Assembly (NCBI GenBank): GCA_000708835.1
Contig: DF237461.1
Location: 1 to 64,000 of the forward strand
Length of the DNA stretch: 64,000 bases
DNA from: Klebsormidium nitens
Taxonomy: Eukaryota > Streptophyta > Klebsormidiophyceae > Klebsormidiales > Klebsormidiaceae
Reading direction: 5' to 3'
Part shown: positions 59,030 to 64,000 of the stretch, in pieces
Layout of the letters: each line of letters starts with the position of its first letter
Position numbering within the stretch: the first letter of the stretch is position 1
Made by a program: the position numbers and the translations under genes
The notes under the pieces: model-generated
What the model saw: the letters and a program-made list of their open reading frames with translations, nothing else
Told to the model about the DNA's origin: nothing
Databases searched by the model: none

Positions 59030-60445
59030 CAGATTGTCTATAGTACTGGCGCTCTGGAGCGACACTTCACGAAACTTTTTGAAAGTAAATGGTATAGTCG
59101 GACAGGCAAACAATCTTGAAGTGCGACACTGCAAGACATAGAAGCTAAGTGAGATTGTAAACAAATGTCAACATACACATCTGCAACGTCGCGATTGTTG
59201 GGTGGACTTAAGAGATGCAGTTGAACTTCTTGACAATTTTCTGCTGCCGACCTTTCAAACTTGCTTTGCACGCCTTGAGGCGGCGCGGCTGGAATAAGAG
59301 CTAAGGCCGACAACCGAAACAATCCCGTAAATACGCCGGCTGTATGTCCGACTGAGGGCTGTTTGAAGGACCGAGCATTCTTTAAGGGCAAAGCTAGACG
59401 GGCGCGCCGTTGCGGCACATGCTTAGTACCTGTATTTTCGACGTAAAAAGCAATAAACATTCCACTTATGAATGCTAGAGATTGATGGAATTTTACAGGG
59501 GGCATTGCATCAGTAGGTTCAACGCTTCACTAGTCGATCGCAATATGTGGCACACATGACATGCATGTTACAGCTAGCTGCAACACTGGTCTGCCGATAG
59601 GAAGCTAGAGCTGAAGCGCAGAATTCATTTAGCGCGAGCACACTTGCTAATCAGCGAGCGCTGGCATGAATTTACGTGCATGCAGACTGTAGGTGCTGCA
59701 GTCGCGGCATGTATATATTCGAAGGAAACGCTCCCGCGGCAGGTGACACGGCGGCCATCATTACTAAATGTCCGTGTCATTTTCGGATATCCCAATTCGG
59801 TGTCCCGCAATCTCGACTTGAACGGCCACCGGGCGCGACTAGCTTGAACTTGTCTGCCATCAGTAACAGATCCTTATGGATATGCAATGATTTGCCGCAA
59901 AGCATCTTAAGTTTTGCCTAGTGCGCGCCTGCAAATCCAGCTCGAGGCCTCCTAGAGTACGTCCTCCTCAGTTCGGGCTAATTGTGCTACTCTCCTCACG
60001 TGCATGTAAATGCGCAAGCAACTGGATTGTCTTGTGGACGGTGCAAGTCTCCAAGCGACACACAAAATCTACCCCTACAAGTATGTTTCTAATAGGCCAA
60101 AGCCCTTCAGGAACTGACCCGGATTTGACGTGCTAGCTTCGAGCGCTTTGTGGCGAATGCAATCGACAAACAAGCTACTGTCAAAGCTCGGAGCGGCCGA
60201 TTCGACAGAAAGTCCTAATTTAGATCTCTAGAGCTCGTCTGATGACAAGCTACCTGTCCTTAGCGGGCAATGCGACCTATACCACCTGATATCGGTGTTT
60301 CAACACGGCATCTATTTTGTTGTCGAGACACCTGCATGCTGTCGAATCTTGCATGCTGTCGAGTCTGTAATCGTGCACCCGACCCTTCATCATTGCCGCG
60401 AAAAACCGCACTCAAGCGGGACCGAAACAACACACGCGTGAGCTT
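59030..60445. other. Intergenic, between convergent CYP40 and receptor-kinase genes
   Basis: Holds the 3' UTRs of the two genes. No splice-consistent exon or RNA gene was recognised. The plus-strand open frame from 60270 only mirrors the kinase exon. Confidence 0.5.
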
Positions 60446-63400
60446 CTACATGCTGGCCGTAAGAGACTGCGACGCAACCAGCCAGGGGATCGGGTCCTTG
60501 CTCATATCTCCCGGCAGCGACCCGGACCCCAGTCCGCTGCCCGCCCTTCCGCCCGTTGTGACGAAGGAACCGGACCCAGTCGACCCGTCGGACAGCGAGA
60601 TGCTCCCGTCCCACTCGTTTTTCGCCAGCTGGAGCCCCACTTGCGCCATGTCGGGCCGTGCCGACGGCCGCCTCTGCGTGCACGCGAGCGCTACGCGGAT
60701 ACACAACATCGCCTCCTGTGCATCGAACTCGCCCCTAAGTGCCGGGTCGAGGAGCTCTAACTCTCTATCCTGTTTGTACAGCTCCGCGGCGACTTCGGAC
60801 AGGACCTCGACGGACCCGTCCGGGTGGTGTTGGACGACCATGCGTCCGCTGACGAGCTCGAGCAACAGAATGCCGAAACTGTACACGTCGCACTTGGGCG
60901 TCAGGTACTGGGGCCCCCCGTGCAGGTACTCCGGGGCCATGTACGGGACGGTACCCTTGACCATGGTCGAGGTGTTGGCGCCCGCGTCGAGGACGAGGTG
61001 CGCGAGGCCGAAGTCCGCAATGCACGCCTGAAGAAAAGGGTACTTTCAATCGATGACAACGTTTATTTCCGGTAAGGGTTTCGACAGGGAAAGGTGGGTT
61101 ACACATGGGGTCTAGGGTGGCCTGGGGTACGGTGCATGTCATTTCCTGCTCAGAAGCTAGAGAAGGTTGACGAAGGGTCTCCTCTGCGTCATTCCCATCA
61201 CTGCCTTGTTACAAGTACAGTGTATGATCGTACCTGGAGGCCCCCCTCGCGGTCGATCAGCAGGATGTTGGCGCTCTTGATGTCGCGGTGCAGCATCGGC
61301 GGGCGGATGTCATTGTGCAGGTACGCGAGCCCGCGCGCCACGTCGCGCGCGATGCTCAGGCGCTCCGCCCAACTGAGCGGCGGCGCGTCGGGCTTCACCT
61401 TGTGCAGGTTTTCTCCCAAACTCCCGAGAGTAAAATATTCAAAAACGAGCAAACTCTGCCCCTCCTCGGTACAAACCCCCAGGAGCGGTACCAGGTTCCG
61501 GTGCCGCACGTTCCCGAGCGCCTCCACCTCCGCGCGCCACGCGCGGTCCTCAAAGTCGTGCCGCCCGGGGAGCTTCTCCAGGCGCTTCACGGCGACCGTG
61601 GTGCCGTCCGGCAGGAGTGCCACGTGGACCACTCCGAAGGAGCCACGCCCGATGACGCTCTCCTCGCTGAAGTCGGCCGTCGCGGCACGCAGTGTGGCGA
61701 GCGAGTAGGGCCCCCCCGAGGGTGACAGAGGTCCGGGCCCCCAGGACTTGTAGGATTGAGCCCCGGAGAACGCGGGAGTGGGGTTCTCCTCGTCAAAGCT
61801 CTTGGGGATAGCTTTTAGGCGCCTCTGCCAAAAGCAGAACAGCAGGAGGGACAGCACGCAAACGGCGACGAGGATGCCCCCCCCAACGCCGCCGACTATG
61901 GCGGCGATTTCGGTGCGTGAGGGTGAGTTGGAGGAAGAGGAGGACGCGGAACTCAGTGCTGCTGGGGGCGGGGGAGCCGGCGGGCCTGAATAAAACAAAG
62001 ACTTTAGAATCAGGATTCAAGCCTGCTAACCACTTTAGTTTTGGAGCCTGAAAAGAAATAGAGCAGCCCCAAAGACGGTTTGGTAGGCTCTCCGGGTTGG
62101 TGAAACCGAATTTGGCGAAGGAAAGTCGAGACGTGGGGCCAGGAGTGGTTTGCACAGACAGGTACAGAAGGATGTGAAGAGAAGGGACTCTCATAGGCTC
62201 CTTAGCGGGGATGACTGCGGATCCAACTAATGTAGATATTTGTGTCACATGGGAAGCGTATGGAGAATCAGAGAAAAGGGCGAAAACGTGCTAGGGAGAG
62301 AGTGAATTTGATTCGTCACTACAGACATACAATCGGAAGCAGACCGGTGTTGGTCTTGTGCGCTGTGTCCTGTCCATTTTGTTGCAAAAAAAACTCCGCT
62401 CTGTCAAGCACTGGTGTCTGCATTTTTTTGGTGTCTGCATCACTTAGTGGGGTCAGCAGATTGCAGAAATTAGCAGAGAGAGTAAAAACTGCCAAGGGGT
62501 GATCTAAAAATCTGCTCGCTCGAGGGTCAGCTTTTGGCCTTTCGGAAACTAGGCTACTCAAAACTTAGCGGGTAACAAAGGCTCTGGCTCATGGAAGCCC
62601 CTACCCTGGAAACGGCATGGGCAAGACTTTATTTTCATGTGTCCTGTACTGTAGAGCTGACAAACTCTTGGGGCCGGCTCGAGCAGTCTGCTTGTGATTC
62701 TTACCTGGGCAGGTATTGAAGGAGTTCGGGTTTGGTGGGTCTGCATTGGAAAAGGAAAGGGCACATCAGCATCGAACGACCTAAGAGCACTTGAAGCAGC
62801 CACAAGCCCATACTTAAGCAAGAAGGAAAAGAACAAGGCCGCTTGTAAACAGATGGCGTGTTTCTTAGGACAGGCAAAGCACGCTAACAGACGAGATCAA
62901 CTGTCATTGTTGATCACGAGTTTGTCATTCTGGATCTCCTGGTCTTTGTTGACCAGAGACTTTGAGAGTACTAAAGTTCCATCTACGATTCAAAAAAGGC
63001 CCCAAGTGCACATCCTTTCCGGGCACTGGCCTGCAGGAATGCTCTCCACAGCAATGCCAAGAGCAGAGTCCATGCAGCACACAAAAGCTTTACTCACAAT
63101 CTACGTTCAATCTCAGATATTCAAACTGTTCGTTAGGCAAATCATCTTCAAGCAGCGGCATGGAGGCAACAAAGTCAGCTCACCCGTTCCTTGACAAAAC
63201 GTTACTGAGTCCAAGCATGGTCCGCCATTCCCCACTTGACTGTCCGATGCAAATCGGATCGTGGTGTTTTTGCCGAAGGCCACAACCGGCTGGCTCTTGA
63301 GCTTGTAATTCATGGAGAGAACTGTGCTGTCACTGACGTCAAACTTAAACTGCTGGGATTGAATCACAGTGACGACTCCCGGCACGGAAGTGTCCAGGAT

Positions 63401-63788
63401 TGACATGTTGAGTACTTTGATTGGAGGCCCGTTTGAGGGGGATTGGAAGGGGTTGCCAGCCAGTGCGAAACTGAGGGTATACGAGGCTCCCGGAACGGTG
63501 GTCACCGATTGCTGCAAATCGATGAAACAGGAGCGCATTACGCACAGAACAGAGAACTTCAATATAGCTTGAGGAGAAAGGGCAGAAGGAAATCTAAGCA
63601 GGCACGGCTGGGAAGAGCAGAGCCCTTACTAGGCATGACAAACAAGCGACAAATGATAATTCATCGTTCAGCCTGACAAAGTCTTATTCCAGCCCAGGTC
63701 CGGAATCAACCAAAAGCTTGTGGGTTGACCCCAGTAAGGCACCCTGGGTGGCAGGGAACACCTTTGACGTTGAAACCAGGATCTCAAT
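60446..63788 (-). CDS. Receptor-like kinase with DUF642-like ectodomain, 3' part
   Basis: Minus-strand exons 63511-63184, 61985-61234 and 61027-60446 (stop) give 553 aa in phase. A further upstream exon (63788 to about 63687) fits the domain but lacks a normal donor. The ectodomain reads TTVPGASYTLSFALAGNP, then SVLSMNYKLKSQ-like strands, TTIRFASD and GPCLDSVTFCQ. This resembles the beta-sandwich of plant DUF642/choice-of-anchor cell-wall proteins. A Pro/Ser-rich linker (GPPAPPPPAALSS) leads to a transmembrane helix (IVGGVGGGILVAVCVLSLLL). The kinase is complete: GRGSFG, TVAVKRL, HRDIKSAN (RD type), DFGLA, APEY and CDVYSFGILLLELVSG. It ends in a Gly/Ser-rich tail. Location is probably the plasma membrane, with a cell-wall polysaccharide or apoplastic ligand; ligand and pathway are inferred. 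The N-terminus lies beyond 63.8 kb. Confidence 0.85.
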
Positions 63789-64000
63789 CTGCATACCAGA
63801 AAGATGCTGGAAAGAGCTAGCATGACACGCAAATATAGCTCACTCTTCTCCCCGTCTTACTGCAGTCAGGTGAGGACTCTTGTGAAAGTTGATCCGCTTC
63901 TCAACTATTCGATATGCTGAGAGTGAGAACTCTTGTATGTAAGGGAATCCTTCTACAAACTGGCCCAGCCTACCCGAAAAAAACGTGGGGTACATATATC
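63789..64000. other. Probable intron or upstream part of the receptor-kinase gene
   Basis: The sequence left of the acceptor at 63788 (minus-strand TGGTATGCAG) continues to the window edge without a clear exon. The signal peptide and the start of the ectodomain must lie further right, outside the window. Confidence 0.4.

Noticed and set aside
60270-61031. Plus-strand 253-codon frame at the receptor-kinase 3' end
   Set aside because: It mirrors the kinase subdomain exon on the other strand, which carries DFG, APE and conserved kinase residues.

Overview
The window looks like nuclear DNA of a streptophyte (plant-lineage) alga. The genes are split by many short introns (mostly 100-1,250 bp, nearly all GT-AG). 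Exons are GC-rich, and the gene set is plant-like: plastid LEPA/EF4, a STIC2-type YbaB protein, a plastid-type GDPD, a plastid-type VOC/glyoxalase, the CYP40 co-chaperone, a T7-like organellar RNA polymerase and a plant-type receptor kinase. A Klebsormidium-like charophyte would fit, but this is inferred from protein resemblance and gene structure only. All exon models were built by hand: each junction keeps the reading frame, and intron phases agree on both sides unless stated. No tRNA, rRNA or CRISPR array was seen.

Layout from left to right: the 3' part of a kelch-repeat gene (+); a head-to-head pair of paralogous small secreted, probably GPI-anchored, six-cysteine proteins (- at 3.9-5.6 kb, + at 6.7-8.9 kb); TRAPPC5/Trs31 (-); LEPA (+); GDPD (-); STIC2/YbaB (-); a 407-bp TTAA-flanked inverted-repeat element interrupted by a 123-bp run of N; an HDDC2-type HD-domain phosphohydrolase (-); a VOC/glyoxalase-like protein (+); a very large T7-like RNA polymerase, RpoT (-, 12 exons, about 1,586 aa); a MITE-like inverted repeat; CYP40 (cyclophilin plus TPR, +); and a receptor-like kinase whose ectodomain resembles DUF642 (-, N-terminus beyond the window). 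Neighbouring genes are mostly convergent or divergent and there are no operons. Several products are probably imported into plastids or mitochondria (LEPA, STIC2, GDPD, VOC, HDDC2, RpoT).

The most unusual signal is a repeated type of intron structure. In three unrelated genes (LEPA, RpoT, CYP40), introns hold arrays of decayed copies of the neighbouring exon's edge, usually the 5' edge with its splice acceptor, at spacings of about 90-180 bp. One RpoT intron has extra copies of both the upstream exon's donor edge and the downstream exon's acceptor edge. Another has five decayed exon starts plus six perfect TGACGTCA palindromes. This points to recurrent tandem duplication anchored at exon-intron borders, leaving fossil pseudo-exon edges. 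A second notable item is the apparent DUF642-receptor kinase fusion.
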